In this document: one piece after another, positions 6,490 to 6,554 of the stretch
How the letters are laid out: every line of letters begins with the position of its first letter
How positions within the stretch are numbered: the first letter of the stretch is position 1
Assembly: GCA_002431345.1 (NCBI GenBank)
Contig: DJEN01000038.1
Coordinates: forward strand, 1-6,554
Direction of reading: 5' to 3'
DNA from: Megasphaera sp. UBA5897
Lineage (GTDB): Bacteria; Bacillota; Negativicutes; Veillonellales; Megasphaeraceae
DNA: 6,554 nucleotides
Notes under the pieces: generated by a model
What the model was told of the DNA's origin: nothing
What the model saw: the letters and a program-made list of their open reading frames with translations, nothing else
Database searches by the model: none
Made by a program: the position numbers and the translations under genes

Positions 6490-6496
6490 TTGACAC

Positions 6497-6551
6497 ATGT
6501 ACTTTTTCTTTCTGCGCGGACAGAATGCCGAGACGGTTCCCGGACACCCTC
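6497..6551 (-). repeat. Right copy of the 55-nt inverted repeat with two hairpins
   Basis: Read on the - strand, this matches 26-80 at 49 of 55 positions. Both hairpins are kept: CCGGGA/TCTCGG (6543-6528, with one G-U pair in RNA) and TTCTG/CAGAA (6525-6510, where a U-G pair can extend the stem into the loop). As on the left, it points toward the neighbouring gene block and lies upstream of that block's promoter. Only 3 nt remain before the window ends, so the true outer limit of this copy is not visible. Confidence 0.8.
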
Positions 6552-6554
6552 TGT

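Noticed and set aside
26..6551. Composite transposon bounded by the inverted repeats
   Set aside because: No transposase, integrase or visible target duplication. The cargo genes look like ordinary chromosomal envelope genes with no shift in composition that I can see, so this stays a hypothesis only.

Overview
The window carries five complete protein genes in two convergent blocks. The envelope-type genes, the adaptor with a TolC-contact motif, the codon use and the moderate GC suggest a diderm Firmicute (Negativicutes, perhaps Megasphaera or a relative). That placement is inferred from general resemblance; there is no rRNA or other phylogenetic marker here.

Left block, + strand (1-3229): two tandem paralogous genes encode secreted proteins with the same layout: signal peptide, two fibronectin-III-like beta domains, then a C-terminal SGNH/GDSL hydrolase domain. 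Each has its own near-consensus sigma-70-type promoter (TTGTCA-17-TATAAT and TTGTAA-17-TACAAT), and the pair ends at a strong intrinsic terminator. Their substrate cannot be read from the sequence; an esterase acting on acylated envelope glycans or another extracytoplasmic ester is the general expectation for this fold.

Right block, - strand (6388-3243): a compact MacAB/YknXYZ-type tripartite ABC export operon in the order adaptor (MacA-like), ATPase, permease. It has an extended -10 promoter, 13 nt between the first two genes, an 11-nt overlap between the last two, and its own intrinsic terminator. The adaptor carries an RLS-like tip motif, so a TolC-family outer-membrane partner encoded elsewhere is likely. 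Nothing in the sequence directly ties the exporter to the hydrolases beyond adjacency.

The least ordinary feature is at the two edges: a 55-nt sequence occurs at 26-80 and, inverted, at 6497-6551 (49 of 55 identical, no gaps). Both copies point inward, lie upstream of the first promoter of each block, and fold into the same two small hairpins. Nearly all differences fall in loops or linkers or preserve pairing as G-U. This looks like a dispersed structured intergenic repeat or an element boundary, and the right copy runs to within 3 nt of the window end. A 19-nt perfect-arm palindrome between that copy and the macA promoter is a candidate operator.
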